This document shows positions 9,703-19,097 of a DNA stretch of 64,000 nucleotides, piece by piece. A program made the translations under genes and the position numbers. How positions within the stretch are numbered: the stretch's first letter is position 1; every line of letters starts with the position of its first letter. The stretch covers positions 1 to 64,000 of the forward strand of contig NZ_FQXA01000005.1 in NCBI RefSeq assembly GCF_900129835.1. Direction: 5' to 3'. The notes below the pieces were generated by a model that had not been told where the DNA came from, did no database searches, and worked only from the letters and a program-made list of their open reading frames with translations. The DNA comes from Stutzerimonas xanthomarina DSM 18231 (GTDB lineage Bacteria; Pseudomonadota; Gammaproteobacteria; Pseudomonadales; Pseudomonadaceae).

Positions 9703-11315
9703 ATTCGATCTTCCTGCGCATCTACGGCGGCATGCTCGCCGTGTTGGTGCTGGTGGGGCTGTTGGGCGCCGGTGGTCTGCATCTGCTCAACCAAGTGCGG
9801 GCGGATCATCACCGAGAGGCGCTGGCAGCCGGCACCTTTCGCCTGATGGCACACAACATGAGCAGCATGACGCCCATCGAACGGCGCCAGGCGGCGAACC
9901 TCTGGGGGCGGTTGCTAGGTATCCCCTTACGCGTGCGCACCCTGGAAGACATCAGGCTCGAGAGCGGCCTGGAGGCCCGACTGCTGCGCGGCCAGGTGCT
10001 GGTGGAGCAGATCCGCCCTGGCAGCGTGACGATCTACTCCCTGGTCAGCGCCGATGACCGTCTGGCGCTGACGGGCGAGGTCGAACAGCTCAGTGAACAG
10101 CTGGCTCGCGCGACTATCTATCTGCTGATTGACGAGCTGATCCGTTATCCCGAGGCCGAACAGCCCCAGCGCCTGGCCGAGCTCAAGGCGGCGCGCGGTT
10201 TCGGCTATCCGCTGGAGTTGCTGACCCGCGACAGCGCCAGTCTCGATGATGATCAGCGGCGCCGGCTGGATGAAGGTGACACGGTGATGGCGCTGGTCAA
10301 CGGCGGCGAGGCCATCCGGGTGTTCGCTGCAATTGCCGGAACGCCCTGGATCATGTCGCTGGGGCCGCTGCGTCAACTCAATCCTTATCCGCCTGAGCTG
10401 CTGATATTCATCGGTGTGCTGGGCCTGTCGCTAATCGGGCTGACGGTGTATCTGCTGGTGCGCCAGCTGGAGCGGCGCCTGCGAGGCGTCGAGCGCGCTG
10501 CCACACGCATTGCCACCGGCCAGTTGGATGCCCGCGTGCCGGATGCCGGCACCGATTCGGTGGGCCGTCTAGCCAAGGCGTTCAATGGCATGGCCAGTCA
10601 TCTGCAGCGCTTGCTGGCAGTGCAGCGGGAGATGGTCAGCGCGGTGGCCCATGAGCTGAGAACGCCGGTCGCCCGGTTGCGTTTCGGCCTGGAAATGGCC
10701 GGTTCGGCGCAGACACCGGAAGCGCGGAACCGCTATCTGGGAGACATGGACGGTGACATCGACGATCTGGATCGTCTGGTGGATGAAATGCTGGTCTATA
10801 CGCGCCTCGAGCGCGGCTCGCCGGAGCTGACGTTTAAGCAGGTGGATCTGAGCGCGCTGGTCGATCAGGTCATCGGCGAGCTCGCTCCGCTGCGTCCAAA
10901 TGTAAGGGTCGAACGTGGGGCCTGTGTTGCGAACGATACCGGCAGTGTGGTCGATGCCGAACCGCACTACCTGCGCCGCGCCTTGAGCAACCTGATCAGC
11001 AACGCCATGCGCCATGCCGAAACGCGGGTTCAGGTCGGCTTCGTCGTCGATGCCGAACGGGCACAATTGATGGTCGACGATGACGGCCCGGGCGTGCCCG
11101 AGGAAGCGTGGGAGAAGGTGTTTGCACCTTTCCTGCGCCTGGATGACAGCCGCACCCGAGCTTCCGGCGGGCATGGTTTGGGGCTGTCCATCGTCCGGCG
11201 GATTACCTACTGGCACGGCGGCCGTTCGCAGATCGGACACAGCGAATTGGGCGGCGCACGTTTCACTCTCATCTGGCCGCGAAGGCAGACGGGTTCGCGC
11301 CTCCCAGCTCAGTGA
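9699..11315 (+). CDS. rstB: Sensor histidine kinase, RstB-like
   Basis: Inner-membrane sensor for the adjacent response regulator. The 538 residues contain an N-terminal membrane helix (about 7-29), a periplasmic sensing region, a second helix (LLIFIGVLGLSLIGLTVYLL, about 232-253), a HAMP linker, the phospho-acceptor His318 in AVAHELRTPVARL, and an ATP-binding domain with NLISNAMRHA, DDDGPGVP and GGHGLGLSIV. It starts with GTG and overlaps the regulator stop by four bases. The gene ends facing pcpS, with a hairpin in the gap. Confidence 0.9.
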   Translation: MNSIFLRIYGGMLAVLVLVGLLGAGGLHLLNQVRADHHREALAAGTFRLMAHNMSSMTPIERRQAANLWGRLLGIPLRVRTLEDIRLESGLEARLLRGQVLVEQIRPGSVTIYSLVSADDRLALTGEVEQLSEQLARATIYLLIDELIRYPEAEQPQRLAELKAARGFGYPLELLTRDSASLDDDQRRRLDEGDTVMALVNGGEAIRVFAAIAGTPWIMSLGPLRQLNPYPPELLIFIGVLGLSLIGLTVYLLVRQLERRLRGVERAATRIATGQLDARVPDAGTDSVGRLAKAFNGMASHLQRLLAVQREMVSAVAHELRTPVARLRFGLEMAGSAQTPEARNRYLGDMDGDIDDLDRLVDEMLVYTRLERGSPELTFKQVDLSALVDQVIGELAPLRPNVRVERGACVANDTGSVVDAEPHYLRRALSNLISNAMRHAETRVQVGFVVDAERAQLMVDDDGPGVPEEAWEKVFAPFLRLDDSRTRASGGHGLGLSIVRRITYWHGGRSQIGHSELGGARFTLIWPRRQTGSRLPAQ

Positions 11316-11332
11316 CCGACTCCAGTGTTTGC

Positions 11333-11355
11333 AGCGATGGGTTGCACCCATCGCT
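11333..11355. terminator. Perfect hairpin between convergent rstB and pcpS
   Basis: AGCGATGGGT-TGC-ACCCATCGCT is a perfect 10-bp stem with a 3-base loop, placed 17 bases after the rstB stop. There is no strong T tract. A second short hairpin, GGTGGGT with ACCCATC, follows at about 11405-11420. They may act as a two-way terminator or be REP variants. Confidence 0.5.
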
Positions 11356-11457
11356 ACGTAAACGAACTCTCGAACCGCCAACGCCGCGATTGTCCTGCAT
11401 GTGGGTGGGTAAAACCCATCAACCCTATGCACACAACCATTCATCCCTCAAACGCAA

Positions 11458-12171
11458 TCAGGCGGTAATGCCGACCAGGCTCAGCAGGTAATCCTCGAAC
11501 TGGACGAACTGGCCATCCAGCTCGGCGCCGGTTTTCCATTCTTCCGATAGATCAGTGAGCAGGCGCAGGCGGGCGTAGCCGCTGCTGTCGTGATGGATCA
11601 GCTCGGCGTCCTGAAAATAGAAGCGCTTGTTCACCAGCGGGTAGAGCGCTTTGAACAGGCTTTCCTTGATGGAAAAGGTCAGGGTGACGCGCAGCCCTCG
11701 CTGAGCCTCGTTGAGTGCGGCGTAATCTCCCAGTTCGCGCGGCGTGAGGATTTCAGCGACCAGACGGTCGGCCCGCGCAAGGGGAATTTGCTTCTCTACA
11801 TCCAACCCGATACCGCGCCACTGCTCGCGACGCGCCACAACGGTTGCAGCCCAACCGGCGCCATGGGTGATGGAGCCGACCACCCCGGCAGGCCAGCAGG
11901 GCGAGCGGTCCTCGTTCACGGCCGGGATGCAGGGTGCGCCGGTCACCCTGCGCAAGGCTTCGCGGGCACAGAGACGGCCGGCGAGAAATTCGGTCTGGCG
12001 CTTGCTTACGGCGCTCATGCCCGGCACGCCGCAACGCGTGAAGTCCTCGGGGTCGAGCAGAGCAGGGTCGAAGCGGGTGCTGATCAACTGCACGCCGGGC
12101 AAGGCGAGCGGCAGCGGCCAGTGATCGCTCAGGGGCGAGCAGCAGGCCGGGTGATAAAGAGTAGATGTCAT
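11458..12171 (-). CDS. pcpS: 4'-phosphopantetheinyl transferase (EntD/PcpS-like)
   Basis: Transfers the phosphopantetheine arm of CoA to a serine on carrier proteins. The 237-residue protein has the Sfp/EntD-type motifs: SITHGAGWAA, the Mg-binding GIGLDVEK and the substrate-binding FSIKESLFKALYP. The length and N-terminal layout match Pseudomonas PcpS, the only such enzyme in Pseudomonas aeruginosa, which serves fatty acid and siderophore synthases. No biosynthetic partner lies nearby. It stands alone on the minus strand, with a REP (12292-12314) downstream of the neighbouring regulator gene. Confidence 0.9.
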   Translation of the reverse strand: MTSTLYHPACCSPLSDHWPLPLALPGVQLISTRFDPALLDPEDFTRCGVPGMSAVSKRQTEFLAGRLCAREALRRVTGAPCIPAVNEDRSPCWPAGVVGSITHGAGWAATVVARREQWRGIGLDVEKQIPLARADRLVAEILTPRELGDYAALNEAQRGLRVTLTFSIKESLFKALYPLVNKRFYFQDAELIHHDSSGYARLRLLTDLSEEWKTGAELDGQFVQFEDYLLSLVGITA

Positions 12172-12291
12172 GGCGTCAGTTTGCCTCAGGGCGGGGCCGG
12201 GCGCAGTCCCGGCGATGCACTTCCCCTATAGATGGCCTCTTCGCAAGCGAGCATCGCACCAATGCGGGCCAGGTTAACGCCATACGATTAG

Positions 12292-12314
12292 GTAGGAGCA
12301 AGTTTGCTCGCGAA
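12292..12314. repeat. REP element (GTAGGAGC type)
   Basis: GTAGGAGCAAGTTTGCTCGC, with stem GAGCAA/TTGCTC. It lies between the ends of pcpS upstream sequence and the ArgP-like gene. A degraded partner, CTTCGCAAGCGAGC, is seen at 12239-12252. Confidence 0.75.
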
Positions 12315-12342
12315 CCAGGACACATGGACGGGCAATCATTCA

Positions 12343-13245
12343 TCAAGCTCCTTCAGGCCGCGCAAGAATCTTCGGCGCCGCTTCGATGATTTGCCGCGAC
12401 AGGTTTTCCATGCGCGGAGACTGCACTTTCCAGGTGTGCCAATACAGCGCGATGTCCAGAGGCGCTTCGGCTGCAAGGTCGACCAGATCGCCCTGCACCA
12501 AGGCTTCGCCCAGCAGCGACTCTGGCACCATGCCGTAGCCCAGCCCGTATCGAATGGCACAGAAGCGCGGTTCTGCACCGGGCACGTAGTGGCAGGGATA
12601 GGCACCTTCGGGCAGTCCCAGCTGGTTGAGCAAAAAGGATGAGGTCAGGCTGTCTTTGCGTGTGTAGGCGACCACCGGTGCTTTGCGCGCGGCGTTGCGG
12701 CTCAGCCCGTTGATGAAATGTTGCTGCTGAAACCCGCGCGACGCGACCAATCGGTAGCGCATGCTGCCCAGCGGGCTGGCCGTGCATCCACGCATGGGCT
12801 TGGGCTCGGTGCTGATACAGCCGATGGCAAGGCCGGTTTCCAGAAGGCTGTAGGTGTGGTCCTGATCTTCAATGGTGAGGTCCAGCAGCACACGCTCGCG
12901 GATCAATACGTCGGCCAGCGCCGGAAAGAACCAGGTGCCCAGGCTGTCGGCATTGAGCGCGGCTACGACCACCAGGGGGGCGTCGCTGCGCTCGGCGAGT
13001 TCGGCCATCAGATCCGCTTCCAGCAGCGTGGCGCGCTTGAGGTATTGCATCAGGCGCTGACCGGTTTCTGTTGGGCGGCAAGGTCGGCTACGTACCACCA
13101 GCGCGCTGCCCAACGTACTTTCCAAGGCACGCACCCGCTGCGAGATCGCCGGCGGCGTCAGATGCAGGCGCAGGGCGGCCTGTTCGAAACTGCCAGTCCT
13201 GATCACGGTGCGGAAGGCTTCTGTCTGCTTGGGGTCGAGATTCAA
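12343..13245 (-). CDS. argP: LysR-family regulator, ArgP/IciA-like
   Basis: A 300-residue transcription factor with an N-terminal winged helix (FRTVIRTGSFEQAALRLHLT, then PPAISQRVRALES) and a LysR effector-binding domain. The overall sequence is ArgP-like; ArgP in other bacteria senses lysine or arginine and controls amino-acid export and uptake genes. In pseudomonads its usual divergent partner is a LysE-type exporter; here the divergent gene encodes a TRIC/UPF0126 membrane protein. The 123-base gap between them carries a 9-bp inverted repeat (13262-13294) suited to a LysR dimer. The effector is not known here. Confidence 0.85.
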   Translation of the reverse strand: MNLDPKQTEAFRTVIRTGSFEQAALRLHLTPPAISQRVRALESTLGSALVVRSRPCRPTETGQRLMQYLKRATLLEADLMAELAERSDAPLVVVAALNADSLGTWFFPALADVLIRERVLLDLTIEDQDHTYSLLETGLAIGCISTEPKPMRGCTASPLGSMRYRLVASRGFQQQHFINGLSRNAARKAPVVAYTRKDSLTSSFLLNQLGLPEGAYPCHYVPGAEPRFCAIRYGLGYGMVPESLLGEALVQGDLVDLAAEAPLDIALYWHTWKVQSPRMENLSRQIIEAAPKILARPEGA

Positions 13246-13261
13246 TGGCTGAGCCTTATAT

Positions 13262-13294
13262 TAAGTAAATGTTGGTATAGCCTAAATTTACTTA
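13262..13294. promoter_or_regulatory. Inverted repeat in the argP/TRIC divergent promoter
   Basis: TAAGTAAAT (13262-13270) and ATTTACTTA (13286-13294) form a perfect 9-bp dyad with a 15-bp spacer in an AT-rich stretch. It starts 17 bases from the argP start codon, fitting an autoregulatory LysR-type operator that could also control the divergent gene. Confidence 0.6.
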
Positions 13295-13368
13295 GCTACA
13301 CCAATTATTTGCGAGTGTGCCCCATACTTACGGGACTTTCAGCTTTTCGTCCTCATTGGAGTCGCGCC

Positions 13369-13995
13369 GTGACCCTGCTGCACATCATCTACCTTGTCGC
13401 GATCACGGCGGAAGCCATGTCCGGCGCCATCATGGGCATGCGCCGCGGCATGGATCTGTTCGGCATTTGCCTGCTCGGCACTGTCACGGCGTTGGGTGGC
13501 GGCACGGCGCGTGATGTGCTGCTCGGACACTATCCGGTGGGTTGGATCGCCCATCCCGAGTACCTCGGTTTTACTGTCGGTGCGGCCATCGTCACGGCGA
13601 TGGTTGCGCGGCACATGCATCACCTGCGGCAGGTATTTCTGTTGGTTGACGGCCTCGGCCTGGTGGCGTTCACGGTAATTGGTTGCGGCGTGGCGATGGA
13701 AATGGGCGCACATATGGTGATCGTCGTGCTGGCCGGTGTGATCACCGGCGTCTTCGGCGGACTGCTGCGCGACATCCTCTGCAACGAGGTGCCCATGGTG
13801 CTGCAGCGTGAGCTCTATGCAACGGTCGCGCTGTTTACCGGCCTGCTGTACGTCGGGTTGCTGTGGTTGGGGGTGAGCAATTCAATTGCTTCGCTGGCGA
13901 CACTCTGTGCCGGTTTCCTGTTCCGGGTGCTGGCGATGACCTTCCATTGGAAACTTCCGGATTTTCAGGGACGTGATATTCGTGGCCTGGACTGA
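13369..13995 (+). CDS. TRIC/UPF0126 family membrane protein (YicG-like)
   Basis: A 208-residue integral membrane protein with about seven helices in two similar halves. Each half carries the family signature: ALGGGTARDVLLG near residue 42 and VFGGLLRDILCNE near residue 126. Bacterial members are related to trimeric intracellular cation channels, and some have been proposed to transport glycine. The GTG start at 13369 follows TTGGAG; a longer open frame upstream crosses the regulator and is not real. It is divergent from the ArgP-like gene, which suggests control by an amino-acid-sensing factor. Confidence 0.85.
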   Translation: MTLLHIIYLVAITAEAMSGAIMGMRRGMDLFGICLLGTVTALGGGTARDVLLGHYPVGWIAHPEYLGFTVGAAIVTAMVARHMHHLRQVFLLVDGLGLVAFTVIGCGVAMEMGAHMVIVVLAGVITGVFGGLLRDILCNEVPMVLQRELYATVALFTGLLYVGLLWLGVSNSIASLATLCAGFLFRVLAMTFHWKLPDFQGRDIRGLD

Positions 13996-14122
13996 CCCGC
14001 TGCGCTTCCACGCCTGAACCCGGCTGATGATCTAGCACTCCATCACCCTAAGGCGCAGCCGTGCTGATTCCCGACCGGCGAGCCGCTACACTAGCGGCCG
14101 GCCTACCAAGGGGAATGGAACC

Positions 14123-16876
14123 GTGCTGAAAGACCTGGGAATAAAGAGTCGCGTGCTGGTGCTGATCTTGTTGCCCAGTACAGTTCTGGCCGTGGCGCTT
14201 GGCATTTACTTCACCTGGATGCAGCTGTCGGAGATGCGCCATCAGCTCGATGCGCGCGGTCAGCTGATCGCCGAACAATTGGCGCCGCTGGCTGCCCCAG
14301 CCATGGCGCAGGGCTACGACAAGCGGCTGCAGCGTATTCTCAATCAGGTGCTGGATCAGCCTGACGTGCGTGCGGTGTCCATCCTCGACCCCGAGCGCAA
14401 TTTGCAGGCCCATGCCGGGCCGAACATGATCACCCCGTCGCCACCAACCGATCCCGAGGCGCTGACTCAGGTCAGCAGCGTCGACACCACACGCATCCTC
14501 CTACCGGTGCGTGGCAAGCATCTGAATCTCGCCGAAGACAACCCTGAAAACGACCTCCGCGTGATTGGCTGGCTGGAGCTGGAACTGTCGCACCAGGGCA
14601 CGCTGTTGCGCGGTTATCGCAGCCTGTTTGCCAGCCTGTTGCTGATTGGCGCCGGGCTGATCATCACCGCGCTGCTGGCGCTGCGCATGAGTACGGCCAT
14701 CAGCAAGCCGCTGCACAAGGTCAAGGTGGCAGTGGCGCAGCTCAAGGATGGTCACCTGGAGACGCGTTTGCCAGCGCTCGGCAGTCACGAAATGGACGAG
14801 GTCGCGGCAGGCATCAACCGTATGGCTGAGGCCTTGCTGGCGGCTCGTGAAGAGTTGCAGCAGAGCATCGACCAGGCCACCGAAGACGTGCAGCAGAACC
14901 TCGAGACCATCGAGATCCAGAACATCGAGCTGGACCTGGCACGCAAGGAGGCGTTGGAGGCCAGCCGGATCAAGTCCGAGTTTCTGGCCAACATGAGCCA
15001 TGAGATCCGCACGCCGCTCAACGGCATCCTCGGGTTTACCCATCTGCTGCAGAAGAGCGACCTCACGCCCAGGCAGCACGACTACCTGTCGACCATCGAA
15101 AAATCGGCGGACAGCCTGCTCGGAATCATCAACGAGATTCTCGACTTCTCCAAGATCGAAGCCGGCAAGCTGGTCCTCGACAATATTCCGTTCAACTTGC
15201 GCGATCTGATCGAGGACACCCTGACCATCCTCGGTCCGGCGGCGCACCAGAAGCATCTCGAGCTGGTCAGTCTGATCTATCGCGACACACCGCTGTCGCT
15301 GGTCGGCGATCCGCTGCGGCTCAAACAGGTGCTGACCAACCTGGTCAGCAATGCCATCAAGTTCACCAACGAAGGCACCGTGATCGTCCGTGCGATGGTC
15401 GAGGATGAACGCTCCGACCGTGCGCAGCTGCGCATCAGCGTGCAGGACACCGGCATTGGTCTGACCGATCAGGATCTGCGCTCCCTGTTCCAGGCGTTCA
15501 GCCAGGCGGACAACTCGCTGTCGCGCCAGCCCGGTGGTACTGGCCTCGGCCTGGTGATTTCCAAGCGTCTTATCGAGCAGATGGGCGGGGAAATCGGCGT
15601 CGACAGCATTCCGGAAGAGGGCTCCGAATTCTGGATCAGCCTGAGCCTGCCCAAAGCGCGTGACGACATCGAGGACCTGCCACGGGCGGCGCTGCTCGGA
15701 CGCAAAGTCGGCTTGCTTGAGCAGCATCCGCTGACGCGTCAGGCCCTGCAGCACCAGCTGGAAAGCTGTGGCATGGAGGTGTTGCTGTTCGACAGTCTGG
15801 ATCAGCTGCAGGCGGCGGTATTCGAGGCGCATACCAGCGATAAACCGATCGAAATAGCGGTGCTCGGCGTGACCCATCGAGAAATCGCACCGCAACAGCT
15901 ATGCCTGCGGCTCTGGGAGTTCGAAGGGCTGGGCTGCAAATGCATCGTGCTGTGCCCGACCAGTGAACAGGCGCAGTACCACGAGGCGCTGCCCGAATCG
16001 CACACCCACGCCCAGCTGCAAAGCAAGCCGGCCTGTACCCGCAAGTTGCAGCGGGTGCTGCTCGATCTGCTGCGCCCGCCACAGACGATGATCGAGAGCA
16101 TCGCGGTATCGGAAACCCGACCGCCGCGCGTGCTGTGTGTCGATGACAATCCGGCCAACCTGCTGTTGCTGGAAACCCTGCTCACCGATATGGGCGGCGA
16201 AGTCGAGGCGGTGAGCAGCGGCGCCGAAGCCTTGGAGGCGGTCAAACTCAGGTCTTTCGATCTGGTGTTCATGGATGTGCAGATGCCGGGAATGGACGGA
16301 CGCCAGACCACCGAGGCGATTCGTCGCTGGGAAGATGACAGTGCGCAGCCGCCGATGCCGATTGTCGCGCTCACGGCTCACGCGCTGTCCAACGAAAAGC
16401 GCTCGCTGTTGCAGAGTGGACTGGACGATTACCTGACCAAACCGATCAGCGAGCGCCAGCTGGCCCAGGTAATTCTGAAATGGACCGGTCTGCCGCTGGC
16501 GCGCAGCTTTGTGGCTGCACCCCTCGAGACACTGACGCCGGAAAACAACCTCAAAGTGCTCGATGCGGAAGAGGGATTGCGCCTGGCCGCCGGCAAAGCC
16601 GATCTGGCCGCGGACATGCTGAGCATGCTGCTGGCCTCGCTGGAGGATGATCGCCAGGTGATCCGCGAGACGCGTCTGGCCAATGACCGGCAGGCGACCA
16701 TCGACCGTGTGCACCGTTTGCACGGCGCTACCCGCTATTGCGGTGTCCCGCAGCTACGGGCTGCCTGCGAACGCAGCGAAACATTGCTCAAGCAGAATCA
16801 CCCGAGCGCGGCCCAGGCACTGGATGAGCTGGACAGCGCCATCGAGCGGCTGGAGATCGAGGCGCGCGTGGTCTAG
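14123..16876 (+). CDS. gacS: Hybrid sensor kinase GacS (BarA family)
   Basis: Membrane sensor that, through GacA and the Rsm small RNAs, switches pseudomonads between acute and chronic life styles and controls secondary metabolism. The 917 residues hold two membrane helices around a periplasmic loop (about 11-30 and 168-190), a HAMP domain, the kinase core with His293 in [12 protein letters not shown], the ATP-binding domain ([13 protein letters not shown]), a receiver with Asp718 in [13 protein letters not shown] and a C-terminal Hpt domain with His867 in [11 protein letters not shown]. All phosphorelay residues are present. The usual downstream genes cysM, rlmD, relA and mazG follow, but ggt lies in between on the other strand. 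Confidence 0.97.
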   Translation: MLKDLGIKSRVLVLILLPSTVLAVALGIYFTWMQLSEMRHQLDARGQLIAEQLAPLAAPAMAQGYDKRLQRILNQVLDQPDVRAVSILDPERNLQAHAGPNMITPSPPTDPEALTQVSSVDTTRILLPVRGKHLNLAEDNPENDLRVIGWLELELSHQGTLLRGYRSLFASLLLIGAGLIITALLALRMSTAISKPLHKVKVAVAQLKDGHLETRLPALGSHEMDEVAAGINRMAEALLAAREELQQSIDQATEDVQQNLETIEIQNIELDLARKEALEASRIKSEFLANMSHEIRTPLNGILGFTHLLQKSDLTPRQHDYLSTIEKSADSLLGIINEILDFSKIEAGKLVLDNIPFNLRDLIEDTLTILGPAAHQKHLELVSLIYRDTPLSLVGDPLRLKQVLTNLVSNAIKFTNEGTVIVRAMVEDERSDRAQLRISVQDTGIGLTDQDLRSLFQAFSQADNSLSRQPGGTGLGLVISKRLIEQMGGEIGVDSIPEEGSEFWISLSLPKARDDIEDLPRAALLGRKVGLLEQHPLTRQALQHQLESCGMEVLLFDSLDQLQAAVFEAHTSDKPIEIAVLGVTHREIAPQQLCLRLWEFEGLGCKCIVLCPTSEQAQYHEALPESHTHAQLQSKPACTRKLQRVLLDLLRPPQTMIESIAVSETRPPRVLCVDDNPANLLLLETLLTDMGGEVEAVSSGAEALEAVKLRSFDLVFMDVQMPGMDGRQTTEAIRRWEDDSAQPPMPIVALTAHALSNEKRSLLQSGLDDYLTKPISERQLAQVILKWTGLPLARSFVAAPLETLTPENNLKVLDAEEGLRLAAGKADLAADMLSMLLASLEDDRQVIRETRLANDRQATIDRVHRLHGATRYCGVPQLRAACERSETLLKQNHPSAAQALDELDSAIERLEIEARVV

Positions 16877-16974
16877 CGCAGGAGGTCGTCCCTGAGTGCA
16901 CTACCCAAGGAGGCTCCTCCGGCGGCGACGTCCATCACGCACTCGAACGTGCAGGGCCGCGCTCGGCGGCAGAT

Positions 16975-17003
16975 GCCAGCCGCAGGGCTGCCTGACGGCT
17001 GGC
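16975..17003. terminator. Hairpin between convergent gacS and ggt
   Basis: GCCAGCCG and CGGCTGGC form a perfect 8-bp stem around a 13-base loop, just past the ggt stop at 17017. No T tract follows, so termination is only possible. Confidence 0.35.
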
Positions 17004-17016
17004 AGTCGTCGAGACG

Positions 17017-18813
17017 TTACTCGCCCATCACCACACCTTCGCGGCGCGGGTCGGCGCCGCCGAACCAGCCGCTGTCGGTGCGTTGAATAGCTTGAAGTCC
17101 GCTGGTCATTTTCGCCTCGTTGACCTCATGGCCGCGTGCTTTCAGTGCCTGTACGGTGCTCGCTGGAAAGCGTCCTGCTTCGAGCACCGTCGGGCCGTTA
17201 AAGCTGCCGAAGTTGGGCAGGTCTATTGCCCGTTGCGCATCCAGATCCCAGTCATACATGCCCAGCAGGGTCTTCGCGGTGAAGTGGATGATCGCCGCGC
17301 CGCCAGGGGAGCCGAGGCTCGCCAGAAGCTGCTCGCCGGTGACGTCGAATACCAGCGTCGGGCTCATGCTCGAGCGTGGGCGCTTGTTCGGCTCGACCCG
17401 GTTGGCCACCTGCCGACCAAAAGCGTCGTAGGGTTCGAAGGCAAAGTCGGTGAGTTCGTTGTTCAGCAGGTAGCCGCCGGGGAGGCCAGTGCCGCCATCG
17501 TTGAGCAGACGTGAGCCGAAGGCTTGCTCGATGGTGGTGGTCATCGCCAGCGCGTTGCCCTCGGCGTCGACGATGCTGATATGGCTGGTGCCGTATTCCG
17601 GTTGTGCCGCCTGCGGGGCGAACACGATCGGCATTTCGCCGGGTTCGCCCGCTTCGGCAGTGCCCATGCTGCGCGGGCCGATCAATGCGGCGCGCTGCTT
17701 GAGGTAACTCGGTGCAAGCATGCTGTTCCAGGTGCGGCCCGGAACGGGCACGAAATCAGGGTCAGCCAAGTACTTGGCGCGGTCGGCATACGCCAGTCGT
17801 GAAGCCTCGGTATAGCGGTGCAGGAATTCGACGGAGGGCACGCCCTGATCGAGCGGCTGCACAGTCGGCAGCTGTTCCAGCATGCCGAGAATCTGCATCT
17901 GCGTAATGTGGCCCGACGACGGCGGTGGGAAACCGCAGACCTGATAGCGCTTCTGCCAGAGCGTGCAGATCGCGTCCCGCTCGCGCGGCTGGTACCCCTC
18001 CAGATCGTTCAGGCTGATGCGACCTGGATTGGTCGGGTGAGTGTTCACCTGCAGGACCAGCGAGCGGGCGTTGGCGCCGGTGTAGAACGCCTCGCTGCCG
18101 CGTGCGGCGATGTCCTTGAGCAGCGCGGCGAGGGCTGGATTGCGCAGGCGATGGCCGACCGGTATCGGCTCGCCATCGTCCTGGTAGTAGAACGCCGCAG
18201 CGCGCGGGTCTTTGCGCAAGGCCGGATCGTTGACCAGCAGGCCATGCAAGCGCGGGCTGACTTCGAAACCGTTTTCAGCAAGTTCGATAGCTGGTTGGAA
18301 CAAGGCTTTCCAAGGCAAGTTGCCGTACTGATCGTGCGCGCGTTCAAGCATTCTCACCACGCCTGGCACACCCACCGAGCGACCACCAACGACGGCATCG
18401 AGAAATGCCATCGGCTTGCCGTCGGCAGTCAGGAACAGTCGTTCGTCGACCGCTGCCGGTGCGGTCTCCCGGCCGTCCAGCGCTGCGATGTGTTCGCCAT
18501 CCCAATGCAGCAGAAAGGCACCGCCGCCAAGCCCGCTGGATTGCGGCTCGACCAGGCTCAACACCATCTGTACCGCCACGGCGGCGTCCATTGCACTGCC
18601 GCCGGCCTTGAGTATTTGGTAGCCGGCTTCGGTTGCCAGCGGGTTGGCTGCGGCAACGGCAAAGCGTTCCAGCGCCCAGCCGGGCTTGGCCGAATAGCCG
18701 CTGGACGCCTCCGGGGCCGGCGGGACTTCGCTGGACGGGCCGTCCGGTTGAGTACAGGCGGTGAGGCTCAACAACAGTATTGAAGGAACCAGGGCGGCTC
18801 GTCCGACGTGCAT
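17017..18813 (-). CDS. ggt: Gamma-glutamyltransferase, lipoprotein form
   Basis: Cleaves or transfers the gamma-glutamyl group of glutathione and similar compounds in the periplasm. The 598-residue precursor has a signal peptide with lipobox LTAC near residue 20, so it is probably membrane-tethered rather than soluble. The N-terminal motif AAANPLATEAG and the autocatalytic cleavage site before Thr409 (YGTSHISIVD) show it self-processes into two subunits; GSPGGAAII lies near the end. The start MHVGRAAL was chosen for the AAGGAA upstream and because it begins the signal peptide. The gene is divergent from cysM, a link to cysteine and glutathione use. Confidence 0.93.
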   Translation of the reverse strand: MHVGRAALVPSILLLSLTACTQPDGPSSEVPPAPEASSGYSAKPGWALERFAVAAANPLATEAGYQILKAGGSAMDAAVAVQMVLSLVEPQSSGLGGGAFLLHWDGEHIAALDGRETAPAAVDERLFLTADGKPMAFLDAVVGGRSVGVPGVVRMLERAHDQYGNLPWKALFQPAIELAENGFEVSPRLHGLLVNDPALRKDPRAAAFYYQDDGEPIPVGHRLRNPALAALLKDIAARGSEAFYTGANARSLVLQVNTHPTNPGRISLNDLEGYQPRERDAICTLWQKRYQVCGFPPPSSGHITQMQILGMLEQLPTVQPLDQGVPSVEFLHRYTEASRLAYADRAKYLADPDFVPVPGRTWNSMLAPSYLKQRAALIGPRSMGTAEAGEPGEMPIVFAPQAAQPEYGTSHISIVDAEGNALAMTTTIEQAFGSRLLNDGGTGLPGGYLLNNELTDFAFEPYDAFGRQVANRVEPNKRPRSSMSPTLVFDVTGEQLLASLGSPGGAAIIHFTAKTLLGMYDWDLDAQRAIDLPNFGSFNGPTVLEAGRFPASTVQALKARGHEVNEAKMTSGLQAIQRTDSGWFGGADPRREGVVMGE

Positions 18814-19097
18814 GGGATGTTCCTTGTCTGGGGCGGAAGAAAATGTGTAACTGATTACAGGCCTAGACCACTGACCCCGGTCTGCCAAGCTTGATCGCTG
18901 CGGTTGGCAACATCTCCGTACGATCATTGTGCTGAGCCGTTCGTCTGCCTGCTTCGCCGAATGGGTAGGGTGCGTCGCGCATCGGCAGCTATTTCGCGAT
19001 GCCCGCCTGACCGATGCAAGGGTAGCGCGGTCTGCCCGTGGCCGATGGTTGCCGGTATCATGTGCGCCTCTCAAAGGCTGTGCGGTCCATCGAAGCC

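Noticed and set aside
14501..15895. Minus-strand open frame opposite gacS
   Set aside because: It is antisense to the kinase core of gacS; composition is typical of GC-rich shadow frames.
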